DNA of 64,000 bases, taken from NCBI RefSeq assembly GCF_020404405.1, contig NZ_JAIZDA010000002.1:248001-312000 (forward strand), written 5' to 3'. Source of the DNA: Novosphingobium sp. FKTRR1. GTDB lineage: Bacteria; Pseudomonadota; Alphaproteobacteria; Sphingomonadales; Sphingomonadaceae. The position numbers and the translations under genes were made by a program. Of the stretch, positions 6,434-15,947 are shown piece after piece. The first letter of the stretch is position 1. Each line of letters opens with the position of its first letter. Under the pieces are notes generated by a model. It did no database searches, had not been told where the DNA came from, and saw nothing but the letters and a program-made list of their open reading frames with translations.

Positions 6434-9400
6434 GTGAAACGCGGTTCGGATCAGGCACACCCGGCAATCGCGGGTGAACAGGTCCGGTTCGCGACAATCC
6501 TGTTTGCCGACATCGTCGGTTCGACCCGGCTACTCGGCGCGCTCGATCCCGAGGATGTACGCGATGTGCTCGACCGCGCGCTGCGTATCGTCAAGGATGC
6601 CATTCACGCGATGGGCGGTCTGGTCCTGCGGGTACAAGGCGATGGTGTGATGGCGGTGTTCGGCTTCCGGCCGGCGGTCGAGGACCATGCGCTGCGCGCG
6701 GCGCTGGCCGGTCGCCAGATCGTCGAAGAAATGCGCCATGGGCTGTTGGGCATCGTGCCATCGCCCAGCGTGCGCGTGGGCATCCATTCCGGATTGGTCC
6801 TGCTGCGCTGGCAGGAAAACGATTTCGGCACGATGCTGGACGTGGTCGGTCATGCGGCCAACGTGGCGGGGCAGGTCGAACGGCGCGCTGGCGAAAACGG
6901 CGTGGCGATCAGCGCCACCACGCTCGACCTGATCGGTGAAGCGTGTGAAGTGCATCCGATCGAGGCCATCTCGATCAGCGAGACTGCCGCCCCGCTGACG
7001 GTGTTCGATCTGAGGCAGATCGACATGGCGCGCGGCGATCAGGTCAATGTGAAGGGTTCGGCCCGCCATCCGCTGATCGGGCGCGAAACAGCGATGGCCG
7101 CGCTGAACGATCTGGTCGGCAATGTCGCGCGCGGTAACGGTCAGGCGCTGGCGATCGTCGGCGATGCCGGCATGGGCAAGAGCCGGCTGCTGGCCGAGAC
7201 CGCCGAGGTCGCCGAAGCGCAGGGCGCGCGGTTCGTCACCGTGCGCGGCAGCGAACTGACCGGGGACGTGCCGTTCGGCTGCCTTGCGCCGACGATGCGC
7301 CATTTGATCGAGCTGTTGGGGCGCGACAACTCCGACATCGCGCTCGAAGCCAGATTGACCCATGACGAGGCGGAATGCCTTGCCGGGCTGGCTGCGGGCA
7401 ACCAGACATGGCTGAGCAGCGCCTCGCCGGGTGAGCGTAGACGGATAGCCATTGCCACCGCCCGCACCGTGCTGCGCATGGTCGCGCGCGAGATGCCGCT
7501 GGTGGTGCTGGCCGACGATTTTCAGTACATTGATGGCGAAACGCAGGATCTGTTGCGCAGTCTGGCTGCGGCAGTGCGGCTTTCGGGGCTGGGGTTGGTT
7601 CTGGCGTCGCGCCCGGCACCGGACCTGTTCCTCGACGATGTCGTCGAGCAGACCATCGGCCTCGGCAACCTGTCGCCCGATCAGGCGCTTGTCCTGATCA
7701 CCCGGATCGCGGGGGAGCGGGCCTTGTTGCCCGAACTGGTCGAGGAAATCGCCAATCGGTCTGCCGGATTGCCGTTGGCCGTCACCGAGTTCACCACGGC
7801 GGCGATGCTGCGTTCGGTCGATGCTCGCCAGCGTGGGGACGAACCCCTGCCCTCGCGGCTGGAAAGCCTGTTCACCCTGCGGCTCGATGGGCTGGAAGGC
7901 GAGGCCGCGAGGCTAGCCTATCTGTGTGCGGCGCTGGGGCCGACGATCTCGAACGAGCGACTGCACCGGATCGGGTCGGCACTGCTGAACAATGTCGACG
8001 AAGCGATCGCCCGGCTGGTCGAGCACCGCATTCTGGTATTCGACCACCTCAGCCAGGCGCGCTTCACCCACCAGTTGTTGCAAGAGGCGGCCTATCGCAC
8101 TTTGTCGCGGGTTGAGCGTCGCGCCTTGCACGCCTCAATCTACGCCGAATTGGCCTCCGACAGCGCCGTTTACGGGCCATCCGATGCCACGCAGGCCGAG
8201 CTTGCAGCCCATGCCGAGCGCGCCGACCTGTTGTCCGAAGCGTTGCGCCACTTGTGGAAGGCCTGCGGGCAAGCGGTGGCACTGGCCGCTATCGAATCGA
8301 TTCCGCGGCTTTACGAAAGGGCTTGCACACTCGCCGACCGCCTTGGCGGTACCGAAGGTATCCGCCAGCGCGCGCGCTTTGCGCTGCTTGCCTTCGATGC
8401 CCTTCAGCAATTGTCGCAGGAACAGGTCACGCGCCCCGACATGGAAGCTGTGGCGCGAGGCGACTTCGATATGGGTTCCGATCAGCGCACGATCGCGCGG
8501 ATCAACATGGCACTGCTCGACTGGATCAACGGCGCGCCAAGGCTTGCGCGCGGCTGGCTCGATCAGGCGGAAGCCGATCTGGCTCAAGATTTCAGCATGC
8601 CGCGCCGGGTCTATGCCGATATCACCGGCACCTATATCGCGTATTCGCTGGCAGAGCCTGATGACGCGCTCGATCGGGTCCGCCGACTTACCGAGGGTTT
8701 GCGCGGTGGTCATGCTGCCGAAACGTTCGGGGCGGTGGTGGTGATCCCGCATATCCTCGCCCTGTCGTTCGGCGGGTGGTATGCCGCCGACCTCGGGCAG
8801 ACGGAACTGGCGCAGGCGTGGATCGACGAAGCGCTGGCGATCTCCTACGCCCATCAGCACAACTATTCGCGCCTGCTGGCAGATCTGGCGAACGGATTTC
8901 AGCATTACCGTTCGGGCAGGATCGATATCGCGCTGGACATCCTGACCAAGGCGCACGACCATTGCCTGCGTCACCGCTTCCTGGGGTTTGAGCCGGCAGC
9001 GGTCAGCTGGCTGGCCTTGTGCCTGATCGAAACGGGTGACATCGGTGAAGCGCAGCGCGTCCTCGATGCCTCGATTGCGCGCGGCAATTTCCTGCGGATC
9101 CGCACGTCGGCGACATATTACCACTATGAAGCGCGCACCCGGCTGGCCCTGACGCTGGGCCATCACGAGGTGGCGCTCGATCTGTCTGCGCAAGCGCTGG
9201 CACACTGTCGCGATTGCGGCGAAGCGATGCACCTGCATCACGCCCGCGTCCTGCGCGAGGAAGTGCTGCTAGCCACCGGGACGGCCCAGCCGCACGAGCG
9301 CGAGCGCGAACAGGCCGAGCTGATGCAGGCGCTGACAGAGCTCGGGCTGGTGCCGCTCCAACGCAAGCTGGCCGCATTGCAACTGGTGCCGGGAGCCTGA
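6434..9400 (+). CDS. Class III adenylate/guanylate cyclase with ATPase and TPR-like regions
   Basis: A 988-residue multidomain protein. Residues ~15-180 form a class III nucleotide cyclase catalytic domain. Metal-binding aspartates are D26 in FADIVGST and D70 in QGDGVMAVFG, and the transition-state-type motif is NVAGQVERRA. Residues ~205-500 form an AAA/STAND-type ATPase with Walker A GDAGMGKS near 243-250 and Walker B LVVLADDFQYID. The remainder is alpha-helical and resembles the TPR-like half of cyclase/LuxR-type signal proteins. GTG 6434 is chosen because GGAG lies 5 bases upstream and the cyclase domain follows at once; the open frame extends back to 6329 with unlikely sequence. The P450 gene starts 3 bases after the stop. 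It probably makes cAMP, with activity gated by the ATPase/TPR region. Confidence 0.85.
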   Translation: MKRGSDQAHPAIAGEQVRFATILFADIVGSTRLLGALDPEDVRDVLDRALRIVKDAIHAMGGLVLRVQGDGVMAVFGFRPAVEDHALRAALAGRQIVEEMRHGLLGIVPSPSVRVGIHSGLVLLRWQENDFGTMLDVVGHAANVAGQVERRAGENGVAISATTLDLIGEACEVHPIEAISISETAAPLTVFDLRQIDMARGDQVNVKGSARHPLIGRETAMAALNDLVGNVARGNGQALAIVGDAGMGKSRLLAETAEVAEAQGARFVTVRGSELTGDVPFGCLAPTMRHLIELLGRDNSDIALEARLTHDEAECLAGLAAGNQTWLSSASPGERRRIAIATARTVLRMVAREMPLVVLADDFQYIDGETQDLLRSLAAAVRLSGLGLVLASRPAPDLFLDDVVEQTIGLGNLSPDQALVLITRIAGERALLPELVEEIANRSAGLPLAVTEFTTAAMLRSVDARQRGDEPLPSRLESLFTLRLDGLEGEAARLAYLCAALGPTISNERLHRIGSALLNNVDEAIARLVEHRILVFDHLSQARFTHQLLQEAAYRTLSRVERRALHASIYAELASDSAVYGPSDATQAELAAHAERADLLSEALRHLWKACGQAVALAAIESIPRLYERACTLADRLGGTEGIRQRARFALLAFDALQQLSQEQVTRPDMEAVARGDFDMGSDQRTIARINMALLDWINGAPRLARGWLDQAEADLAQDFSMPRRVYADITGTYIAYSLAEPDDALDRVRRLTEGLRGGHAAETFGAVVVIPHILALSFGGWYAADLGQTELAQAWIDEALAISYAHQHNYSRLLADLANGFQHYRSGRIDIALDILTKAHDHCLRHRFLGFEPAAVSWLALCLIETGDIGEAQRVLDASIARGNFLRIRTSATYYHYEARTRLALTLGHHEVALDLSAQALAHCRDCGEAMHLHHARVLREEVLLATGTAQPHEREREQAELMQALTELGLVPLQRKLAALQLVPGA

Positions 9401-9403
9401 TCG

Positions 9404-10783
9404 ATGACAACTGCGGACGCCATCGCAAAAGCCGTTACCGCACTTGCGGCCGATGGCGCCCCGCCGTTGCAGCGCGCGCCCGAACTCGAAATGAAAAACG
9501 CACCGAGCGTGCGGGTGTTCGTGGCCGCACACCACGCCGCGATCAATGCGATCCTGTGCGACGAGGAGCGGTTCTCGCTACGCCACTACGATGAATTGCT
9601 GGCGCAAGTGGCTGGGCCTACCCGCTATCTGGTGGGCGAAAACGATGATGCCCGCAAACTGCGCCTGCGCCTGCTCCACGCGGCGCAAGGACACGTCGAT
9701 GCCGTGCGCAGACCGGCGGCCGTGCCGAACGATCCGCTGCCCCCCAACCTTGCGCTGGGTTATCGCGATTTCATCGCCACCATCGCGCGGGACGAGGCTT
9801 CGCGCATCCTCAAGGTGCTGGCGGTTCGCGGACAGACCGGCAGTCCGGTCAACTTCGCGCGCGAATACGCCTTCCTGCTGGCCTATCGCATGGCGCGGCG
9901 GGTGGTCGGCGTATCCGGCCCGGACAAGGCGCCGCTGCTGGTGTGGCTGATGATCGCCTACCGCAACTGGACCCAAGCTGGCCCCAAGGTCAGCCTGAAG
10001 GGCGAAGCAGGCACGGCCACCACGATGCTCGCCCTGCTCCACCCGCTGTTCGGGCACGTGTTCGGCACCGTGGTGAAAAGCACTGCCGTGATGCGCGCAA
10101 TCACCGCCAACACGGCGAGGCACGCGCTGGCCAGCTTCGACCTTGCACTCGACAAGCCGCATCTCGCCCCACCCCAAAGCCTGCTGGCCGGACTGCATGC
10201 GGTACGTGGGCAGTTTCCCGAAGTGTCGGATGAGCACTACCGGGTTCAGAGCCGCAGCGTGTTGTTCGAACTGGCGGGTGCGCTGGTGTTGATAGTGGGC
10301 AAGTCGTTGGGTGAGATCGCAGGGTTTGCCGTATCGCCGCAGGGCCATGCCGCCGGGATCGACTGGCCCGGGCTGGTCGAGCGGCTTGCCGTCGATGATC
10401 CCACCCGCACCAGCCATGACGCCGTGATCAACGAGATGCTGCGCCTTGGCAGCAGCAGCCAACTGGTGCGCACGGTGCGCAACGACTGCACGTGGCAGGG
10501 CGTTGCGCTCAACGCCGGCGATCGCGTGCTGTTGCATATCGACCAAGCCTCGCACGATCCGGCCGCGTTTGCCCAGCCCGAGCGCTTCGCGCCCGCGCCC
10601 GACCGCCCGTACATCACGTCGGGTCCGCTGCAGGGGCCACACGTCTGCTATGGCCGGGCGATCGCTTGGACGATCATGCGCGAAGCCATCGTGGCCACGC
10701 GCGGGCAGATCGACCCGGTAAAAGGCGCCAGCCTTTCCGCTTTTCTTGCCCTGCCCGACAATCTGGCTTTCACCGCCGCCTGA
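9404..10783 (+). CDS. Divergent cytochrome P450
   Basis: A 459-residue protein recognisable as a P450 only in its C-terminal half. E344-x-x-R347 in INEMLRLG is the K-helix ExxR motif. QPERFAP is the meander PERF-type motif. GPHVCYGRAIA carries the heme-thiolate cysteine C415 in a GxHxCxG context. The conserved phenylalanine three residues before that glycine is Pro. The I-helix oxygen-binding AGxxT motif is not obvious; ELAGALVLIVGKSLGE may be its counterpart. It is therefore either an unusual monooxygenase or a peroxide-using or isomerase-type P450. It lies 3 bases after the cyclase gene (GGGAG 8 bases before ATG) and 18 bases before the DyP gene, so all three are probably one operon. Substrate unknown. 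Confidence 0.8.
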   Translation: MTTADAIAKAVTALAADGAPPLQRAPELEMKNAPSVRVFVAAHHAAINAILCDEERFSLRHYDELLAQVAGPTRYLVGENDDARKLRLRLLHAAQGHVDAVRRPAAVPNDPLPPNLALGYRDFIATIARDEASRILKVLAVRGQTGSPVNFAREYAFLLAYRMARRVVGVSGPDKAPLLVWLMIAYRNWTQAGPKVSLKGEAGTATTMLALLHPLFGHVFGTVVKSTAVMRAITANTARHALASFDLALDKPHLAPPQSLLAGLHAVRGQFPEVSDEHYRVQSRSVLFELAGALVLIVGKSLGEIAGFAVSPQGHAAGIDWPGLVERLAVDDPTRTSHDAVINEMLRLGSSSQLVRTVRNDCTWQGVALNAGDRVLLHIDQASHDPAAFAQPERFAPAPDRPYITSGPLQGPHVCYGRAIAWTIMREAIVATRGQIDPVKGASLSAFLALPDNLAFTAA

Positions 10784-10801
10784 TCGAAAGACCCCCCGGC
10801 C

Positions 10802-13800
10802 ATGACTGTTGCGCAGGATTTCGTCACGATCGTCATCCCGTTCACCGACGATACCGCGTGGTCGCCGCTACGGATGGCCGACGTCGAGCGGGTGCTGTAT
10901 CGCCTCGGCAATCCGGCCGAAGTCGACATTGCAAAGCGGCTCGACGGTACCGGGATCATCCACTTCCTCAGCATCAATGTGATTGCGCCCGAACGCGAGG
11001 GCACGGCGCCGCACCTGCTGATCGAGGCCACGGTCGATGGTGCCGCACAAGATGCCGTACCGGCGATTGCCGAGGCGCTGGGCGATGCTTTGCTCCCCGC
11101 GTTGCGCATCGTCACCGGCGTGACCGATGCCGATGCGGTGCCCGACCTGCTGCGGCACCACGCCTCCAGCATCACGTCGAACCCGCTGCGTCTGCCGCGT
11201 CAAGTCATCGGACTGCCTTTTTGCGGCACCCCGGGGGTGAGCGTAGCGGCGATTCGCGACAACCAGCGCGTCGTCGATGCAGCGCGCGACCTGATCGCCC
11301 GCGAGTGCCTGCGCCAGCCTTCGGCCGATGCACAAGCCCTGCTCGGTCATGTCGCGGCGAACCTGCCCAGTCCCGAACAGGCGATCGTCTGCCAACCGCA
11401 GCCCGAACTGGCCTTCGTCGACCGACCGGACGCGCCATGGCGCGATCCCGCGCTGACATCCTGGGGACTTGCCACCTTCTGGCGGATCGCCTGCTATCAC
11501 CGGCTGCTGCTTTTGGCGCTGCTGGGGGTGCCTTACGCGCTGCTCGTGGCGCTGCTGCGGTCGGGCGGTGCCGGGCTCGGAACTGCGTTTGCCGCCGCAT
11601 TGGTGCCCGCACTGATCGCGGCAGGAGCGGTCGTCGGGCTGTTCGTCTGGCTGCTGCGCCGCGACGAGCTGGCCAATACCCCGATCGATACCACGCCCGA
11701 TCCGCACGCCATCGCCGCCATGCTCGCGCGCGAGAATGAGCCCGGCGTGGTCCAGAACCACATGATCAGCGTCACCCGCTTGCGCCCCGCAGCGATCCGC
11801 CGCCTGTCACTTTCCGTTGCGTTCAAGGCAGTGGCGACGCTGATCGGCACGCAGTTGATGCGTCCGGGGTTTCTCAGTTCGATCGGCACGATCCACGCTG
11901 CGCGTTGGGTGGTGCTGCCGGGAACCCGCCAATTGGTGTTCCTCAGCAATTTCGATGGTAGCTGGGAGAGCTATCTCGAGGATTTCATCAAGAAGGCATC
12001 GGAAGGCGTCAGCGCGGTATGGAGCAACGCGATCGGCTTTCCCGCCACGCGGCTGCTGTTCATGGGCGGCGCTGCCGATGGCGATCGGATGAAGCGATTT
12101 GCCCGCAATTCGATGCAACCGACCGCGTTCTGGTACTCGGCCTATCCCGGCCTGACCTGCGGCGCGATCCGCAAGCACGCGATGATCGTGTCCGGGTTGC
12201 GCCATGCCGCGCGGATGGCTCCGGTGCCTGCCGATGCCCAAGCCTGGCTCGACCTCATCGGCGCCGTCCCCCGCCCTGCTGAAGCGCTGCAGTATGCCGA
12301 GATTCAGGCGATTGCCTTTGGCGGACTGCGGCACCATCCGCGCAGCCGCATGATCGCGCTCGACTTCGGCGCGCCCCAAGCGACCGATGTCGGCAACGGC
12401 CATCCCTATGCGCATGTCCAACGCTGGCTGGCCGATCTTCATGCGCACGACCTGATCCTGTTCGGCGACCGGCCCGTTCCGTCGCTTGTCGCCAACATCG
12501 CGTTTTCGGCAGCGGGACTTGCACGGCTCGGCCTCGATGCTGAGGTTGACGGAGCCGCACAAGGCTTCCCCGGCGTGTTTGCCAGTGGCATGGTCTCGGA
12601 CGGACGCCGTCGCGCGCTCGGCGATCCCGAGGCGCTGCAATGGTCCGATGCCAGTGTTCACGCGGTCCTGCTGCTGTATGCGCGCCCGCCCGCCGACAGC
12701 AGCGATGCCGGGGCAGATCTTGCTGCCAAGACCGCCTTCGATGCCGAAGTCGCGCGCGCCGAACATTTCGGCCTTGCGGTGCGGGCCAGCCTCGACACCG
12801 GGCTGACGACGTTTGACGCCGCCAAATTCGCCAAGGACTGGCGCAACAGCGCCCTGCCGGACACTGCCGCCGCGCCGAACAAGGACGATGGCGCCGACGA
12901 TCAGGACAATGCCGACGGGCTGACGGTCGAACCATTCGGTTTCGTCGATGGCGTATCGCAACCGCAAGTGCGCGGTTTTCCGGGGCGCAACGGCGCTGGC
13001 GACCCGATTCATGCGGTGGAGCCCGGTGAATTCATCCTCGGCTATACCGACAATCTGGGTTTCTATCCGCCCTCGCCGCTGGTGACGCGCTCGCTTGCCA
13101 GCATCGGCATGGCGCCCGAGGTGCTGCTCGATGCACCGGCCGCGCACCAGCCGACAAGCTTCTGCGATTTCACCGGAGAGGTCGAACCGGCACGCGATTT
13201 CGGACGCAACGGCAGCTATCTGGTGATCCGCCAACTGGATCAGGATGTTGCTGCCTTCAATCAACAACTTACCGACAAAGCGGACGCATTGGCCCGGCAG
13301 CATGCCGTCGGCAATCCCCATCCGGGCAACCTGCACCGCACCCGCGAATGGATCGCGGCCAAGCTGGTTGGTCGCTGGCGCGATGGCTCACCGCTGATCG
13401 AACATCCCATCCAGCCGGTGCTCGATGGGGGACAGACGGCTCTGGCAAGCAATGGCTTCGCGCTTGGCAGCAGTGACCCGCAAGGCCAGCGCTGCCCGTT
13501 TGGCGCGCACATCCGCCGCGCCTTCCCGCGTGACAGCCTGTCGCCGGGCGATCCGCTGGGGCTTGCCGTGACCAACCGGCACCGCATCCTGCGACGCGGA
13601 CGGCCCTATCGCGACGCCGAGGGTAACCCTGCCGGAACGCTGTTCATGTGCCTGAACGCAGACATCGAGCGGCAGTTCGAGTTCGTCCAGCAGACCTGGA
13701 TCGGATCGCCGACCTTCCATGGACTTGAGGGTGAGCGCGACCCGTTCACGATGCATGTCGGAACAACGCCGATTGCGCCGGGCGGCGACCGGCTGACCAT

Positions 13801-13972
13801 CCCCGGACCTGCCGGGGGTTGCGTGATCGATGGGCTGGCCCGCCATGTAACCGTACGCGGGGGCGGATACTTCTTCCTGCCCGGCCGCCGCGCACTGCGG
13901 TTCCTTGGCGGCCAGCCGTGGGCCGAGGCGCAGCGCAACACACCATCCGCTGCGCCAGCATCAGCGGCGTGA
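10802..13972 (+). CDS. Large DyP-type heme peroxidase fusion with membrane segments
   Basis: A 1056-residue protein. The C-terminal ~400 residues are a dye-decolourising peroxidase domain. GFVDG at 713-717 supplies the catalytic Asp, GAHIRR at about 902-906 the proximal heme His (H903), and RILRRGRPY near 930 the distal Arg, so the active site looks intact. Residues ~230-288 contain two strongly hydrophobic helices. The segment SNFDGSWESYLEDFI near residue 380 opens a separate region of unknown role. The N-terminal ~230 residues are unassigned. Ordinary DyPs are 300-450 residues, so this is a fusion more than twice the usual length. No Tat or Sec signal is seen at the N-terminus. It is third in the cyclase-P450 operon and probably membrane-anchored. 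Confidence 0.85.
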   Translation: MTVAQDFVTIVIPFTDDTAWSPLRMADVERVLYRLGNPAEVDIAKRLDGTGIIHFLSINVIAPEREGTAPHLLIEATVDGAAQDAVPAIAEALGDALLPALRIVTGVTDADAVPDLLRHHASSITSNPLRLPRQVIGLPFCGTPGVSVAAIRDNQRVVDAARDLIARECLRQPSADAQALLGHVAANLPSPEQAIVCQPQPELAFVDRPDAPWRDPALTSWGLATFWRIACYHRLLLLALLGVPYALLVALLRSGGAGLGTAFAAALVPALIAAGAVVGLFVWLLRRDELANTPIDTTPDPHAIAAMLARENEPGVVQNHMISVTRLRPAAIRRLSLSVAFKAVATLIGTQLMRPGFLSSIGTIHAARWVVLPGTRQLVFLSNFDGSWESYLEDFIKKASEGVSAVWSNAIGFPATRLLFMGGAADGDRMKRFARNSMQPTAFWYSAYPGLTCGAIRKHAMIVSGLRHAARMAPVPADAQAWLDLIGAVPRPAEALQYAEIQAIAFGGLRHHPRSRMIALDFGAPQATDVGNGHPYAHVQRWLADLHAHDLILFGDRPVPSLVANIAFSAAGLARLGLDAEVDGAAQGFPGVFASGMVSDGRRRALGDPEALQWSDASVHAVLLLYARPPADSSDAGADLAAKTAFDAEVARAEHFGLAVRASLDTGLTTFDAAKFAKDWRNSALPDTAAAPNKDDGADDQDNADGLTVEPFGFVDGVSQPQVRGFPGRNGAGDPIHAVEPGEFILGYTDNLGFYPPSPLVTRSLASIGMAPEVLLDAPAAHQPTSFCDFTGEVEPARDFGRNGSYLVIRQLDQDVAAFNQQLTDKADALARQHAVGNPHPGNLHRTREWIAAKLVGRWRDGSPLIEHPIQPVLDGGQTALASNGFALGSSDPQGQRCPFGAHIRRAFPRDSLSPGDPLGLAVTNRHRILRRGRPYRDAEGNPAGTLFMCLNADIERQFEFVQQTWIGSPTFHGLEGERDPFTMHVGTTPIAPGGDRLTIPGPAGGCVIDGLARHVTVRGGGYFFLPGRRALRFLGGQPWAEAQRNTPSAAPASAA

Positions 13973-13996
13973 AGCGCCGCCGACCGCCAGAGCGAT

Positions 13997-14281
13997 TTAC
14001 AGATACGTTTCGTAGGTGCCTTCAGGGGGCCCGGCCAGTGCGCCCATGACCCCGGCCAGCGCTTCGGGTGGCAGGCTGCCCAACACCGCCTGATGCGCTT
14101 CGACCGAATCCCATTTTTCGATGAACAGGAAGCGGTTGGCGTCGGCATCGTCACGCAGCAGGTCGATGCCGCTGCAACCCGGCTTGGTCAGCACGAGTTC
14201 GCGCAATGCGGCCAGCGCGCCAGCCAGCACGTCGCCTTGCCCTTCTGCAGCGGTCATCCTGTAAACGCGGCCCACGGTCAT
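13997..14281 (-). CDS. Antibiotic biosynthesis monooxygenase (ABM) domain protein
   Basis: A 94-residue single-domain protein of the dimeric alpha/beta-barrel ABM family (YgiN/quinol monooxygenase type). The typical order is an N-terminal strand, a helix with ALRELVLTKPGCSGIDLL, a strand with RFLFIEKWDSVEAHQAVL, and a short C-terminal helix. Such proteins oxidise quinols or aromatic compounds without a cofactor, or act as small dehydratases. GGGAG lies 9 bases before ATG 14281. It is convergent with the DyP gene, 24 bases away, so it is outside that operon. Its proximity to two heme oxidases may still reflect shared small-molecule metabolism. Confidence 0.8.
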   Translation of the reverse strand: MTVGRVYRMTAAEGQGDVLAGALAALRELVLTKPGCSGIDLLRDDADANRFLFIEKWDSVEAHQAVLGSLPPEALAGVMGALAGPPEGTYETYL

Positions 14282-14375
14282 CGCATGTTCTCCCGTCCGG
14301 CGGGTCGGGTTGCCCGCTCCACTCCACCAACTGTGGCAACAACCGGCAAAAGGTCAAGCGAGCGGAAGGGCGCGA

Positions 14376-15947
14376 TCAGCGAATCAGGCGGGCGCTTTGA
14401 ATTGTCAGCGCAAAGAGCGCCGACAATGCGTTCGAAATGTTCTCGTCAGGGCTGACGGTATAGACCAGCGGCGTGCCGTCGGACGAGGTCGACGCGCACG
14501 ATTGCAACGCGGGCAACACATTGGACAGGTAGGGCGCAACGTTTGCTAGCGACCATGAATCGCCGACCAGAACGTCAGGCAGATACTCTGTGTACAGGAT
14601 CGCGATCTTGATCCCGCGGTTCTTGATGGTGGTGCATGCGGCCAGATCCGGCGTGCCCAGTTCGCGATTGCGCCGCGAACCGCCGCTCAATTCATCCACC
14701 ACCCCATCGGTGATCAGCAGCATGACTTCTTGCGGCGTGCCGCCCGGAGCCCCTGATCCGGGGGCGGCCATCACGGAATTCATCGCGGTCAGCGTGTTGC
14801 TGAATTCGGTCGCCATGTCATGAATGTTGTTTGAGCTGGTCGGCAGGCCGTTTGCATACCACCAGTCCTGCGTCCCATCGAGATCGGGCACGTTGGCACT
14901 GCTCAGGCTGTCGATGTTGGTCATGGAGCCGTACTGGGTCACCGGACCGTTTGCGGACGGATGGGTCCAGTCAAAGGCAAAAAACTGCATCTGATACGCC
15001 ACCGCGTTGCGGGAGGCTTGATTTTGCGCATATGGAATCAGGTTTTGCGCGGCGAGCGTTTCTTCCCCCACCCGCAGCGTGATGGTCGATGCCGAGGGAT
15101 AGAGCTTCGTGTAATTGTGCGTCAGCCAGTACCCGTCGGCATAATAGCCGGAAAAGCTCTGATTCTTGTTGCTCAAATCCTTGTAGGTCAGCGTCGAACC
15201 CGAGATCTGCGCGTTGGTGCCGATCTTGGTGCCGGTCTTGTCATAGAGCACCTTGGTCGAGGCTTGCAGCGCATAATACAGGCCGTAACCTGCATTGCCC
15301 GAGGTGTAATAGCCCGGCGATAGAAAGATGTCGCGCCCGGAGGAATCGCGCACGTTTATGCCGTCGTTGCGCGGATATTGGGCATGGCAGGCAAAAGCGC
15401 AGCCTGTCACCTTCTGGATCGCGGCAATTCCGGCCGACGTGGCTGGCAGCAACATCGACGGTGACCGGTCCATCACCAGATAGAAATTGATGTTCGGGGC
15501 TTGCGTTGCATAGGCGACGGCGGAACCCGAAAAACCCAGCGAGGCCACGCCAAGGATGCCTCCGAACAGGTTGCGCGATCGCGCGCGGAACCGGACGGTC
15601 ACGGTCCGACCGAGATTGAGCGCACCCTGATCGTCCACCACCACCGAAACGTCGCTGAGCGGATCATAGCGGACGTTGCGCAACAAACCGGCTTGCCCGT
15701 TGAAAACTTGCCTGGCCGCGGCTGCGGCGGCCGCGTTCGCCTGCTGGATGTAGATCGCATCGGTGGCGGCAAGCGCAGCAGCATCGGCCGCTGCAAGCAT
15801 TTGCGAGCGCGCCATCTCGGCGCGGCCATAATCAATGGCAAAGCCGATCGCGAAGAACGTCGGGATCAGGGCGATCGCGGTCAACACCAGCACGTTGCCC
15901 TTCGCGTCGTGCAACAGGCCCCGGACGGTCCGAAACCAGCCCGTCAT
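14376..15947 (-). CDS. TadG-like protein with von Willebrand A-type region
   Basis: A 523-residue protein. It starts with a short cytoplasmic tail and a membrane helix containing GNVLVLTAIALIPTFFAIGFAIDYGRA, the TadE/TadG N-terminal signature. This is followed by an alanine-rich coiled stretch. From about residue 155, YLVMDRSPSM keeps a MIDAS-like DxSxS motif of a vWA domain, and VMLLITDGVVDELSGG is a later vWA strand. TadG proteins are accessory envelope proteins of Flp/Tad pilus systems. It overlaps the preceding TadE-like gene by 4 bases, indicating translational coupling. No other tad genes (ATPase, secretin, prepilin peptidase) are in the window. Confidence 0.85.
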   Translation of the reverse strand: MTGWFRTVRGLLHDAKGNVLVLTAIALIPTFFAIGFAIDYGRAEMARSQMLAAADAAALAATDAIYIQQANAAAAAAARQVFNGQAGLLRNVRYDPLSDVSVVVDDQGALNLGRTVTVRFRARSRNLFGGILGVASLGFSGSAVAYATQAPNINFYLVMDRSPSMLLPATSAGIAAIQKVTGCAFACHAQYPRNDGINVRDSSGRDIFLSPGYYTSGNAGYGLYYALQASTKVLYDKTGTKIGTNAQISGSTLTYKDLSNKNQSFSGYYADGYWLTHNYTKLYPSASTITLRVGEETLAAQNLIPYAQNQASRNAVAYQMQFFAFDWTHPSANGPVTQYGSMTNIDSLSSANVPDLDGTQDWWYANGLPTSSNNIHDMATEFSNTLTAMNSVMAAPGSGAPGGTPQEVMLLITDGVVDELSGGSRRNRELGTPDLAACTTIKNRGIKIAILYTEYLPDVLVGDSWSLANVAPYLSNVLPALQSCASTSSDGTPLVYTVSPDENISNALSALFALTIQSARLIR

